Shown piece after piece: positions 47,376 to 57,288 of a DNA stretch of 64,000 nucleotides (position 1 is its first letter; each line of letters opens with the position of its first letter). Origin of the DNA: Agriotes lineatus (lineage: Eukaryota; Arthropoda; Insecta; Coleoptera; Elateridae); the NCBI GenBank assembly GCA_940337035.1, contig OW679197.1, forward strand, positions 36,028,466 to 36,092,465, read 5' to 3'. Both the position numbers and the translations under genes were made by a program. Under the pieces are notes generated by a model, which did not search any database, had not been told where the DNA came from, and saw only the letters and a list, made by a program, of their open reading frames with translations.

Positions 47376-47795
47376 ATTAACGCTTTTATATGAATAACCA
47401 GGTTCGGTTTAGTAATAATTTTGGAGTAGAGACGTTCTATGATTGTCGAATAATAAAAGTGTTATGTCCAATGTGTCCAAGAAACTCTAATATCTGTAGT
47501 GAATGTAAAATTGCAGAGCAACAGATGCAGCACCATATGCAAAGAAGTAATATATCTTGACGTCTGAAATAGCAAGGTATCACATAATAATCCATGTTGT
47601 ACAGCTGACTGTTTGTTTTTTACCTCACATTATTTATTAAGTTCGTTCTTTGTTAAATTAAAAAAAATGTTAGAAATGTTTAAACAAATATATTATTAAG
47701 TTTCCCTAAAACAGCCTATGATATAATATGCATGCCTAATGCCAAATGGTCAAAACCGTTAGTATAATCAAAGGCAATAGTATATTATTATATGA
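47376..47795. other. Unassigned AT-rich DNA
   Basis: Nothing recognised except AT-rich sequence leading into the next foldback. Confidence 0.5.
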
Positions 47796-47891
47796 GCGAT
47801 TATGACAGCCATTATTCACGAAGATGACATTTGCGCCACAAGCCGAAGGCGCGTGGCGCAAGTCATCTGAGTGAATAATGGCCATAATCGC
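47796..47891. mobile_element. Foldback element with GC-rich loop
   Basis: GCGATTATG/CATAATCGC, GCCATTATTCAC/GTGAATAATGGC and GATGAC...TTGCGCCAC/GTGGCGCAA...GTCATC pair in order around the loop AAGCCGAAGGCGC. The arms are about 40 bp with one three-base insertion. AT-rich flanks (TATTATTATA, TATAATA) extend the symmetry. Confidence 0.8.
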
Positions 47892-47906
47892 GAATATAAT
47901 ACGATA

Positions 47907-48168
47907 TTTTATCTACTCCTATGCAATAGGAGCCTTGTGTTCATATTTCAGAATTATGACATTTGTGACAGCTGTTAATTTCAAAAGTCATTTAATAATA
48001 AGAATGAATTTTGTGATTGGCTACAACCTATTGAATAATGAAAATAGAATTTTCTGATTGGTTGCAATTTGCAAACTATTGAATAATGAAAATAGAATTT
48101 TATGATTGGCTGCAAACCGTGAATTATGAATCATAATTCATGGCCATTGTGCAGTAGGAGTAGATAAA
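47907..48168. mobile_element. 262-bp MITE with internal repeats
   Basis: The left end TTTATCTACTCCTATGCA and inverted right end TTTATCTACTCCTACTGCA match with one extra base. Inside, two and a half units starting GATTGG and containing TTGAATAATGAAAATAGAAT repeat at 48015, 48056 and 48104. No coding capacity. It lies directly beside the foldback at 47796. Confidence 0.75.
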
Positions 48169-48540
48169 GGTATTTTTCTAACTTAGAAATATCCACTTTA
48201 AAACAATGGGCTATCTTTCTATATAAGTTGCACGTTAGTTACATTTTCAAAGAGACCCTCATGTTAGGACGTCAATGCACGACCATATCAAATCATACAA
48301 AATATGAATTTTCAGATAAACTAGAACATTACCACACTGAGTTAACTAAAATAATAAATAACTGTTGTTCGAGCTACGAATAAGGGGAATTATCGCTACA
48401 TAAAACGCGCATTGTGCATGTGTACCTGCATCTGTCATCTTTTCATCGTCAATGATCAGGTGCAGTTCGTGGACAATCGGCAATATTTTCTCATGTCGTC
48501 ACCGTGTCCTTTATAACGCAGTGATGAGTAAGTACGTTAG

Positions 48541-48660
48541 GTGCGCGTTCTTATGCGAGCGGTTAAAGCATGTGGCTAACAGACGGATTCCGCTTGCGAG
48601 CACAGGTTCGAATCCCAACGACTGTATGTTTGTTTTTCTTTTCGAAAAAATGTAATTCGC
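48541..48660 (+). repeat. tRNA-Ser-like SINE head or tRNA pseudogene
   Basis: GCGAGCGGTTAAAGC resembles the A-box region of tRNA-Ser, and a perfect B box GGTTCGAATCC lies at 48605-48615, with a long variable-arm-like stretch between. The T stem pairs only partly, and I cannot draw a sound anticodon stem, so a functional tRNA is unlikely. T-rich sequence follows, consistent with pol III termination or a SINE tail. Confidence 0.5.
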
Positions 48661-48979
48661 ATTACTAAGCGTTTCATTCCAGTGCTTCTGTATTATTAAA
48701 ATCACTAATAAAGATGTTCAAACATTTTCTTCTGTACCTTTTTTAGTTGCAATTCCATTTTAAAAATGCAAAATTCTTTTGATTAGACCAAAGCAATCTA
48801 TGTGGTGGGCTCAAAGGCTAGTAATTATATAAACGTGTGTGTTTTCTGGCTAGGTACTTGCGTATGCCACGTTTTTATCGTCACCGATTGGTCCTGTACT
48901 AACCATGCCCTTCATAATACAAGATTGCGTCTTATGAAGTATTTCCTTTTACTGTTTCAGTATTATTGCAAACATTAAG

Positions 48980-49291
48980 ATATTTTTCCCGCTGCTGATC
49001 ATGTAAGTCAGTAATACAGCCTTAGTAACAAAACGTGTAAGTCGGTGATTATATTTGTTAGCTGCTTTTTCTTGACAACGGAACTTAATATTATTATTAA
49101 GTTCCTAGGATAATAAAATTAGCAAAGCAAGATGCAGATTTAGACGTTTTGTTTATAAACTGCAAGTGTTTACGTGACATGTGACACTGACAGGTTACAC
49201 GACTTACGAAAATTAATTGTGGTGACCGGTGACAAACCAAACAATTTTTTCAAAAATCTAGGAAAATTTCGATAAGCAGCGGGAAAAATAT
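48980..49291. mobile_element. 312-bp MITE with 21-bp inverted repeats
   Basis: The left end ATATTTTTCCCGCTGCTGATC and right end inverted ATATTTTTCCCGCTGCTTATC differ at one of 21 bases, and a second inverted pair, CGTGTAAGTCG with ACGACTTACG, lies inside. A central hairpin at 49080-49105 (GGAACTTAAT/ATTAAGTTCC) adds internal symmetry. No open frame. Target duplication is unclear. Confidence 0.8.
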
Positions 49292-49296
49292 AATAA

Positions 49297-49411
49297 GATA
49301 ACTCGGAATGTATCGCCTATTAACATTTTCGGCAGGCAACAAGCCACGACTTCGTCTTGGCTTGTACTTGCCTACCTCAAATGTTAATAGGTCCTTACAT
49401 ACCTTGTTACT
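49297..49411. mobile_element. Foldback element adjoining the MITE
   Basis: CCTATTAACATTT pairs with AAATGTTAATAGG, GGCAGGCAA with CTTGCC, and AAGCC with GGCTT around the loop ACGACTTCGTCT. The outer arms (AAGATAACTCGG and its partner at 49400-49411) are more diverged. The plan, AT-rich arms and a short CpG-containing loop, matches the other foldbacks in this cluster. Confidence 0.75.
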
Positions 49412-50009
49412 TAAATAGCTATTTACCTATTTTTCATAGAATTCTGAACGTTGATTAACTGCTATTCGATCTAGCAAAAGTTAGTTTTCTTGCGGTGCGA
49501 TATTTTATTAAAGTTTTTCTTTTCTAACTTTTTTACTTTTATCTTCAAATCCAGTTCTAAATAATTAGATTTACTTTTAGTGGCATTTTGCAGTATTAGT
49601 AATGAGTGTTCTATGATTGTTGAATAATTCATACTGATAATTTTTTATTTACACTGTACTGTATATTAAATGGCAGAAACAGATACGTATCATTAGATTC
49701 AAATAAAGATGATATCATAGATAGTTTGACGACTGTAATATCAACGTAACAGTTCGCATCACAAAGTCAGTGTTCTTGCGTCTATCATACAACATTTACG
49801 TAGAACTATTCCTTGTGATAATATTTCTAATAGTCAAAGCGGCACACTGAAAAATAACGACAACATCTGACACCCAATGCAGAAAGCAAGCCAATTTGCA
49901 TGTGGGTTGTGTGAAAAGTAAAGTTCAGGGCGCTTCATTCAACACGTAGGAATCTGTCCTGAGACTTGGCGGGTCAGGGCCGCCGAAATATATCTTTCCA
50001 CAACCCAGT
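49412..50009. other. Unassigned DNA
   Basis: AT-rich, nothing recognised. Confidence 0.5.
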
Positions 50010-50084
50010 CATCTAGCATACCGTCAACAGTGTACTGGGTGATGTGGTTAGCATCACGCCTGTGACGACTGCCTTACTTTCCCT

Positions 50085-50225
50085 ACTTCCACAGCCTTGG
50101 TTTCGGTACTCAATTTTTAAGGCGACTGGCCGCCCGCCAGTTGCCAATGTGTGGATTGAACCCAGTACCGTGGCACCGCAGCCGAGCTCCCTAACCGAGC
50201 AGCCACGCGTGCGGTCATGTGGGTT
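50085..50225 (-). repeat. Decayed tRNA-derived SINE, minus strand
   Basis: On the minus strand GTGGCTGCTCGGTTAGGGAG (A-box-like, 50206-50187) is followed by GGGTTCAATCC (B-box-like, about 50163-50153). The stretch is GC-richer than the surroundings. The T stem pairs in only three of five positions, so this is a pol III-derived repeat rather than a tRNA gene. Confidence 0.45.
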
Positions 50226-50499
50226 GCGTATGTTTGACGCCCCGAGTATATGAATCCACAATTGCGACCACTCATTAAGAGACATCTAATGGTTTTTAAA
50301 CTTAAAAATTGCTATAATTCCGATTAATATTTAAAAAGTGTGTGAATGCGTGTTGGTTGGATTGTCAAACAAATTTGAACTATGAAAATTTCAAAATCCC
50401 TAAAGCAAATTTAGGTGCCCAAACCAATTAATAATAAACTGCCGAAAACAGTTTTTAGAAATAAATCCCCAGATTCCAAAAAAAAATGGAAATATTACG

Positions 50500-50899
50500 A
50501 AGACTGGCGGATACATTTTCAGTATGAGTAAAAATATTTCCATAAATTTAGGTGGCCATTAGGTAAAAATCTACGATTGATGATGCACTAAATGAATACG
50601 AAAAAATAGTCAATTTAAAACTAATGAAAAGGGAAGAAAATGTAAGGGAGTTTCATGATCGTTTATTGTCAGAAGAAATATCGTGTGATACTGCTTTAAT
50701 TTAAAAAAAATATTACAAAAGAATACTGTGTGAAGAAAGTCATGCTGTGCGAACTAAAATGACCTTTATGAAAAAATATTAGATGATACATAGGTGTACA
50801 AGAATGCAAGTGAAGAAAGAATAACTAGTGTCAAAATTCCAAGCGAGAGGCAGGGATTTACAATTTTATCAAATTATCAGAACACGATGAATGGGAAAA
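50500..50899. other. A-rich DNA, possibly transposase N-terminus
   Basis: Readings such as EENVREFHDRLLSEE look protein-like but match nothing I can name. They may be the decayed upstream part of the transposase at 50900-51130. Confidence 0.35.
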
Positions 50900-51130
50900 T
50901 ATTTTAAGATTAGTTTAGAAATAATTTAATGCAGGATTAAGACAAAATTGAAGAAAAATGTGTCATGGATAACGCACCATACCATTCGTTTTAATTAAAA
51001 ACTCACAATCGTCATCTATCACAGATCCCATAAAATTTTTAAAAAATACAGTGTTTCCAAGATAAGGAGGACCAGTATGGAGATCTCGTTAATAGTAAGA
51101 GATACAAATTTGGTTAAATGGGAAACAATG
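50900..51130 (+). pseudogene. DDE transposase fragment (DDE_3 type)
   Basis: EEKCVMDNAPYHSF (50951-50992) matches the xxVMDNAxYHS block holding the second catalytic Asp of IS630/Tc1-related transposases. The following readings, with several stops, loosely fit the spacing to the WL-x-x-x-G block. No final Glu/Asp block is found. It differs from the DNAPCH fragment at 42561, so two DDE families are present. Confidence 0.55.
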
Positions 51131-51490
51131 TCGTAATTAAAGAACTAACAAAATGACACCTAGAGATTCTTATTAAGATTTTTCGTTTTTGAGTTATCAT
51201 AAAAAACCAAATGTTCGGATTTTTAATTCTACTTTTTTCTGACGTTAATACTAAAGAAAGGGCGAAACTGACGAAACTTTTTAATGGCAATTTTTAATGG
51301 TTTTAAAGATTGCCTTATCAATTTTTTTATTAGATGTTTCGTCTTTAGGCAACCATAATTAACTTGATTTTTAAAATACACTCCTGATCTGATCATATCC
51401 AATTTTAGAAGCCTATAAAATTAGGAAAGTCAATTTTCAAATAGCTATTAAATTCATGTTTCATAATTCAGACATTATGAAGTGCATTTA

Positions 51491-51628
51491 TAGTTATTTA
51501 ACCAACAAGTGTGTTAATGAAGACGATTAATAATCGAAACTGTTTAAAGCACGATCGAGCGATAGCGAGTGAGTGCCTTTAATAGTTGAGATTATTAATC
51601 GCCCATTAACAAACGAGTTGATTACAAA
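51491..51628. mobile_element. Foldback MITE, long copy
   Basis: Arms pair from TTAACCAACAAGTGTGTTAATG...CGATTAATAATC on the left with ATTAATCGCCCATTAACAAACG...GTTGATTA on the right. Then AACTGTTTAAAGCAC pairs with TGCCTTTAATAGTT, around a CpG-rich loop CGATCGAGCGATAGCGAG. It belongs to the same family as 17227-17310, whose right half is closely similar. Confidence 0.8.
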
Positions 51629-51660
51629 ATTATGATAAAAGTGCTAAAAGTGACTGATTA

Positions 51661-51775
51661 TAGCACGAGACAAGAAAATTATGGAACGAAACCGTAGGCT
51701 GAATTTTATAACATGTCAAGTGCATTTACACTTGTAGCACGAGTTTCCATACAATATTTTGTCTACGACCTTAAA
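51661..51775. mobile_element. Probable foldback element
   Basis: CGAGACAAGAAAATTATGG...GAAAC on the left pairs imperfectly with GTTTCCATACAATATTTTGTC on the right. ACAAGTGTAAATGCACTTG-like symmetry lies in the right half. Arms are diverged, so this is less certain than its neighbours. Confidence 0.5.
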
Positions 51776-51869
51776 TTTACTATTATTAATCCATAAGTAT
51801 ACCGATTTATCAGAGGTTAAAACTGTCGACACTTATAATAACTTATGTCATAATAAGATAATGGCAGTG

Positions 51870-52080
51870 GATAAGATACAGCCTGCTACAACTCATAATA
51901 CGGCGTAAATTCGATGGCAAGAGAGAGAGCCTGGACGACGAAGAATTTCTTGGCTGCGCACCTAAGACAGTGAGCAGACATGAAATCAGTAGACTTATTC
52001 GCAACAGCAGTTAATAAAATTAAATGTGCAAAAATGATCGCCAACGTCCATTGAGGATAGGCCACAACAAGAAGAAGAAG
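51870..52080 (+). mobile_element. 3' end of an RTE-like LINE
   Basis: LLQLIIRRKFDGKRE then GRRRISWLRT, DSEQT, ...LFATAVN-like and the end IEDRPQQEEE, running into GAAGAAGAAG at 52071-52080. This is the GRRxxSWLxxIRxW...LFRxA C-terminus of a widespread insect RTE/CR1-like LINE. It is strongly 5' truncated (about 210 bp) and has only a few stops, so perhaps younger than the other copies. Confidence 0.8.
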
Positions 52081-52150
52081 TGGATAACAAGCCGGTACCG
52101 GTGATTATTTTTCCAAATGGTAGTTGTCAAAATTAGATATTAATAGTAAT

Positions 52151-52271
52151 TTATTATACAAGACTATAAAGTTAAACTTTATCCACGAGTAAATCGTTTA
52201 ACGTCGAGACGAGGTCGAGACGTTAATGATTCAAGAGTGGATAGTAATAACTTTATCGTCGTGTATAATAC
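52151..52271. mobile_element. Foldback element
   Basis: TTATTATACAAGAC...ATAAAGTTA pairs with TAACTTTATCGTC...GTATAATA, TATCCAC with GTGGATA, and TTTAACGTC with GACGTTAA around GAGACGAGGTCGA. Arms are about 55 bp with few mismatches and the loop is GC-rich, as in other members of the cluster. Confidence 0.8.
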
Positions 52272-52400
52272 AAAAATTGTTTCTATAGCAACAACTTTAA
52301 CGATTTCAAAAGAAAATAAGGAAAGCCAATCACGTTTTAAAATCTCAGTAGCTAGATTAGGTTGCTAGGATAATACGAAGTAATAAAAGTTGGAAAATTA

Positions 52401-52528
52401 AATTACTTTATCTACCTTTGATGTTAAAGTGCTACTTTATCTACCCTTGCTGTTAAAGTAACACTTGACCTTTTGTTTAAAGTCGATTAAAGCACACTTT
52501 AACATTTGCTATAGAAAAAAAAGTAATT
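52401..52528. mobile_element. Inverted-repeat element with 29-bp tandem units
   Basis: Two 29-bp units (52405-52433 and 52434-52462) start ACTTTATCTACC and contain TTGNTGTTAAAGT. The left end AATTACTTT...GTTAAAGTGCT is inverted at the right as AGCACACTTTAAC...AAGTAATT. A third, decayed unit lies between. Confidence 0.7.
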
Positions 52529-52668
52529 AGTACATATTTTACTTTATTCCATACATGGCATACGTGATGCTTTAATTATATAAAACACTTTACCTTCAAA
52601 GAAAGAAGTATAATAACTTCCTGCACTTTTGACCTAATATAATGACATTTTATTGTCGTTTTGAACGT

Positions 52669-52827
52669 CAAAATGATGCATAAATTCGCACTAGTTGCAA
52701 TATGAAATGTCATACTGACACTAGTGCTAATATGAAAATTTAGAACACAAAATGATGCATATATTGGCACTATGTAGTTGCAATATGAGATTTCATATTG
52801 ACACTAGTGCTAAAAAATTTAGAACAA
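52669..52827. repeat. Two tandem units of about 79 bp
   Basis: Units beginning CAAAATGATGCATA start at 52669 and 52748 and end with ...ACACTAGTGCTAA and ATTTAGAACA. They differ by small indels. Within each unit GCACTAGT and ACACTAGTGC give partial inverted symmetry. Confidence 0.8.
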
Positions 52828-52896
52828 CTTTTTGATTTAAGTAATTTTATTTACTGTAAAAATTAATATGATTCAAAATTACAGAAAATGTTGTAT

Positions 52897-52940
52897 GCAA
52901 CACGTTGCAAAATTAGTGTTTTTTACACACAACGTGTTGC
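52897..52940. repeat. Hairpin with perfect 11-bp arms
   Basis: GCAACACGTTG (52897-52907) and CAACGTGTTGC (52930-52940) are perfect inverted repeats, with a looser match outside (TTGCAAAATTAGTG). Confidence 0.8.
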
Positions 52941-54200
52941 CCAACACTTTCATTTTGCAACTTGATACATATATAGCTATTATAACTCACTTCACCAGTA
53001 TAAAATACGTAAATTCAAAATCAGCTGTTGCTTTTAGCACGCTGGTCTCTAATATATCATTTTTAGTTCGACAAGCTATTGGTAAAATGCCTACTTTTAG
53101 TAAAGGTCGTAGAAAAAGTAATTAAGATGTCAACATAACCTCTTATTTTTAGTGGTAAAATTCTAGTGATAATGCTTGTTGCTAACGGTGTTCCTAAAAT
53201 TGCGCCATTTGCATTCCCAGTAAAAAAGGTGAACTGTACGTAATTCAGCCTCAGTTTTAATTATTTTGGCTTTAGTAAATTTCAGCACAACCTGTTAAAC
53301 AATTTCTGTCTGTACAATTTTAACAATCTTAAACGTTAGTAAAAGTCGGTCTCCTAACTTTAAAATTGCTTTTTTTGGCTTATACCCCCATAATTAATTT
53401 TTCTGACATTACTACCTAAATCGGCGACACCACATTATTTTTAAACGATACCTCGCAGACACTACCTGAACTTGAAGAAAATCCAAAAAACCTAACTAAA
53501 ATGAGTTTTTGAGAGAGTCAACGTATGACTTTACGAGTATCGCCACTGCATAAAATCATGCGAATGCGATTTAAACACAGACTTTGAGGCACGATACTTA
53601 TCTTTCAAAACAATGGGTGATTTTGAAAAATGGCCGCCATTTTGGCCCATGAGGTCGGGGATCGAAGTGCTGCTGGTCAAATTGATTGTTATGAACATTC
53701 AAAACACACATATGCAAAGTAGCTTGTTTGCTGCATCAATCTACAGATTTTTTACGTACAGCTTAGACACTTAAAACTAAACCGATATTTAGTTATCCCT
53801 GTAATTGCCAATACAACGCTATAATGCAGGCCATATTTCAACGGTAGTGATTTCATACTGCAGTTAAGATCTAGAACTGTGGCATAATTAATCCAAATAT
53901 GGACTTTTACAAACTAGAACTAAGGCGAAGTTACCATATCGACTATTAATCACATTCAGCAACCTGCACATTTCTCTGCTAGTAGGTAAATGTTAATTAA
54001 CCAGTGCAGTGAATTTTTATATAATGATGTTGTAGGGCTATTTCGAAAGCAACTATAGAATTATATTTTTTGGAATGGTGTCCACAGGATATTACTTAAG
54101 GGTTTGTAGAGGTTTGTGTTCCAAATCAGTAGATATTAATTTCCTGGGTAACAAGCTAGGATTGGCCATTAAACTTGTACTTGCGTCCCACTGGGTGCAA
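52941..54200. other. Unassigned DNA
   Basis: No recognisable frames or repeats. Confidence 0.5.
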
Positions 54201-55130
54201 GAATAATGCATGCGATATGAATTTCAAGGGTACGAACAGTAGCCCTGGCGAGCTGAATACGCCGCGTGTACAAATACGCGACCTTTAGATTCTAGAGCAG
54301 CTAATTAATATTACGTAACTGTTTGCACGATTCCATCTTCGAACACGAGCAAATGGAAACCGAAAACAGAGAAAAATGACCTATCGCTCCTGGGCTTGTA
54401 ACGTAACATGAGATACAGAATTCAGGACATGACACGGCGCTTCAACTGGGTGAATCGCCTAATATTTTTCCAAATCGAATCTATATGCAAACCGACCCCG
54501 CGCTGGTTCTTGGTCTCCTGTCCATGTGTGAGAAAAGGCCATTAGATGGTGGTGCACGGGACGCTGCACCGAGAGTTATGGTGCTCTGGAGGGCAGTAAT
54601 GCAGTGACGTCACGCAGGGCAGGGATTAGGATTCATCTCGGGGGATTATCCCAGCGCCAGATGCGAGCACCCCTCGTCAATCCACTGCCGTAACTCGATA
54701 TAACCCCATACGTGACGAAACTTACAAGACACGGTTTGACGGTGCTGCCTGTGCAGTTTGCACTTCTTGCTTGTTAATACTTCTGATATGTTGACAGCCT
54801 GTCGGGGAAATTTATCACCAGCCGACTCCACTCGCGGAGTTAAACAAGATTTGCAAAGCGTTTGAATGTTTGACATTTCCCTTTCAATTTTTCCGGCGAC
54901 AACCACTTAGTAAGGCGCAACTGTAGGCTATAATGCAGTTACATATGCAGCGCGGTTATGTGGGAGATTTATGTGTCCGTCGACTGCAAATGGTTGCTTT
55001 GCACCTTGTTCTACTCAATTTTGCAATAACGTCGTTGAAAAATTGCACGAACTTCTTGACGCCGCAAACGCGCCTTGCCGTGGAAGTTGAAAGCAGACTC
55101 CGGCTACGTCCCTGAATGTAGGATTCCTTC
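54200..55130. other. Unique GC-richer island
   Basis: Complex, single-copy-looking DNA. The 86-codon minus frame 54646-54906 and the plus frame 54933-55115 match no family I know and look like composition effects. Regulatory or exonic content cannot be excluded. Confidence 0.35.
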
Positions 55131-55730
55131 TATCCCTTTATTTCGCCGTCGTACTATTTGATTTACTTTGGAAGACCCAAATTGCTGAAATACTTCGTTT
55201 CCAGATATGGCAATCGAATAGTTTATAAAAATAAAACTGTATTATATGAACAGTATAGATTCCTCTAAGCAAAATTTATATTTTATACTCTAGTGAAAAA
55301 GCAACCTCAACATCTTCGAAGCTAAAAAGCAGCTCCCACATAATTTTCAATTGGAATTTCCAACCAAATTAAAGTATTATTTTCGAAAATGTAACAACAA
55401 TCTCCCTAATCTACAATGAAGGAAAAATATATCTCACAATATTATGCTACATAGTAATACAAAGACAACCCATACTGTACTTTACTTCCCCATTTTCAGG
55501 GACTCAAGCATTCTTCTAGAAGTAAAAATAATCATTAGGTATTATCACACACGCGTATCATTATTTTGATAAAATTTAACTTGAAAATTGTTGACCTCGT
55601 TTATAAAAATACAGAAATAACAAGGATTTACACTGTGATTTCAGACTATATTGCATCAAGAGGAACAATTTGTCCTCGTACCGAAGTCTTTCATCTAACA
55701 CTGTGAAAAACATATGGTTGCTTCTTCTTC
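55131..55730. other. Unassigned AT-rich DNA
   Basis: Nothing recognised. Confidence 0.5.
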
Positions 55731-55878
55731 TTCTTCTTCCTTCTTATATATTAGGCCTTAAATTGCCTGTTTTTTTCTTCAACTTTGCCTCTTATATGTG
55801 CAGATTATCACTCCAACGCTTCCTGGGTCTTCCTATATTTCTTTTTCCTGTTGGAACATATGGTTGCGTTTTACGCAA
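55731..55878 (-). mobile_element. 3' end of an RTE/CR1-like LINE
   Basis: The minus strand reads KRNIGRPRKRWSDNL (55845-55803), the GRPRKRWxD block at the very end of ORF2. A short decayed stretch and a GAAGAAGAAGAAGAAG tail at 55743-55731 follow. Only about 150 bp of the element is left. Its upstream edge coincides with the start of the repeat at 55879. Confidence 0.75.
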
Positions 55879-56579
55879 GTAGTGTTTTTCGGCAGGAATA
55901 AAGATAGAGTGTAACGTGGCATTTTGTTACGCCCTTTCGTTATTTTAATTTTAGTTGCCTTTAAATTGCTAGCTAGCTCAGACGTCAATGTACAAGACTC
56001 GTTCGTTATCTTAGTTGTGGCTATGGGCATGCCAGCTCTGAGCTTGTTTCGTACACATCTTTAATTCTGAAAATAAACACTCAAACCCCGCTAGGAATAA
56101 AAGCCAAAGCGGCTTACATAAACGTAATATGATATACATATTATGATGGTTTACATACATACATACGCAAGTAATATACGCCAAAAATGATAAAAATTAA
56201 GATTTAGTTTGAATGGCTACTGGTTAAGAGCTGAATTCTACTCGCATTTACAGTTTGACATTAACATATTCCATGAATAAACAAAGGTTAAAGTTGAGTT
56301 TGCAAGGCTACGAGCTAAAAGCTAAATTGTAGGCGCAATTACAGTTTGTACAAAATTCAAGTAACAAAATATCTAACACAAACATGGCAGTTCGCGAAAA
56401 TATCTTTCAGGCACTATGACAAATCCACTTTAGTCCGGCCCTGCGCCATGCGTGCGTAGCCGCTTGCAGGTTTTTGCTGACGATGAAGACACGCCTTGAA
56501 GCCAGCGTCCCAATTCACCTTTAAAATATGATGCAATAATGTGATCATGTACATTGGTGGTAAATTAACTAACCTATTT
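55879..56579 (+). repeat. 0.7-kb dispersed repeat, copy 1
   Basis: Pairs with 59025-59669 in the same orientation. Both start GTAGTGTTTTTCGGCA and end with TAAATTAACTAACCTATTT. Shared blocks include CTTTAATTCTGAAAATAAAC, GATGGTTTACATACATACAT, TGGCTACTGGTTAAGAGCT and CCACTTTAGTCCGGCCCTGC. This copy carries about 85 extra bases after the first 30, so one copy has an indel there. No coding potential in either direction is shared. The nature of the repeat (SINE, MITE or satellite-like) is unresolved. Confidence 0.88.
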
Positions 56580-56659
56580 GCGTTTTACATTAGAAACGTT
56601 TGATACTGTCTTTGCTCACTGTATTACATCGAGACTCGCAATTTGTACTTGTACCTATC

Positions 56660-56979
56660 CAACCAGCCTTCATCGACTATAGCATTCGATTCAGTAGAAC
56701 TATGAGCAATAGTCGACGCAATGAGCAATGCTAGAATCGATTTAAGCTACAAGAAGTTCCTTGATCATTATAAGATTGCCACTTCTTCACTCAAGCTTGA
56801 TGATGATTTTACAGCAGAAAAAATACAATAAGAAGGAAAATACGACAAGGGGATACAAGTTCTCCCAAATTATTTACCTTTGCTATGAAAAATACCTTCA
56901 CAAAGCTAAAATGGGAAGACAAATGCATTAAATCGGCGGTTGATGCCTCAGTCATCTTTCCTTCGCAGATGACACTGTC
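56660..56979 (+). mobile_element. RTE-like LINE RT, part before the SINE
   Basis: AFIDYS (then a frameshift) AFDSVEL...AIVDAMSNARIDLSYK matches the FVDYEKAFDSVE catalytic block. ATSSLKLDDDF follows, then FAMKNTFTKLKWEDKC and LSHLSFADDTVLIS, the YADD box with both Asp present (Phe for Tyr, as often in this group). The GVRQGDxxSPKLF block between is decayed. The reading stops at the SINE target site (56980). Confidence 0.85.
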
Positions 56980-56989
56980 CTCATAAGTG

Positions 56990-57288
56990 GTAAGTATGTA
57001 TGTTCGTATGGCATATTTTGGCCGGGAGACCGGAGCTGATCGGCCGCCAACTTTATGATACCTTGAGGTTACGATATCAGTGTATATTGTGTGTGTGTGG
57101 TCAGGTCCTCTTTCCCATAGACGAGACTTCCAGGAGGACCGCCGTTAATTGTATCCTAACGGCCAATAAAGACCGGGCCCGATACTGATGCAATAGACTG
57201 CTGAAAAATTCCGCATGCCCTTGGATTCGAACCAAGGACTCGCTTGTTGCAAGCCTGATGCTCTAACCTACTGCACTAGGCAGTCGTT
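56990..57288 (-). mobile_element. tRNA-derived SINE with 10-bp target duplication
   Basis: About 299 bp inserted in a LINE. CTCATAAGTG occurs on both sides (56980-56989 and 57289-57298), a 10-bp target-site duplication. The SINE head is on the minus strand near 57288. GACTGCCTAGTGCAGTAGG contains the A box TAGTGCAGTAGG, and GGTTCGAATCC is a perfect B box (57236-57226) in a T arm with five of five pairs. Acceptor-like ends pair in five of seven positions. The anticodon arm is distorted (GCTTGCAACAAGC), so it is not a tRNA gene. The body contains GGCCGGGAGACCGGAGC-like sequence and a CA-repeat, and ends in an ACATACTTACC tail. Confidence 0.88.

Noticed and set aside
48541..48660. Functional tRNA-Ser gene
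   Set aside because: The B box is perfect, but the T stem and anticodon stem do not pair; treated as SINE or pseudogene.
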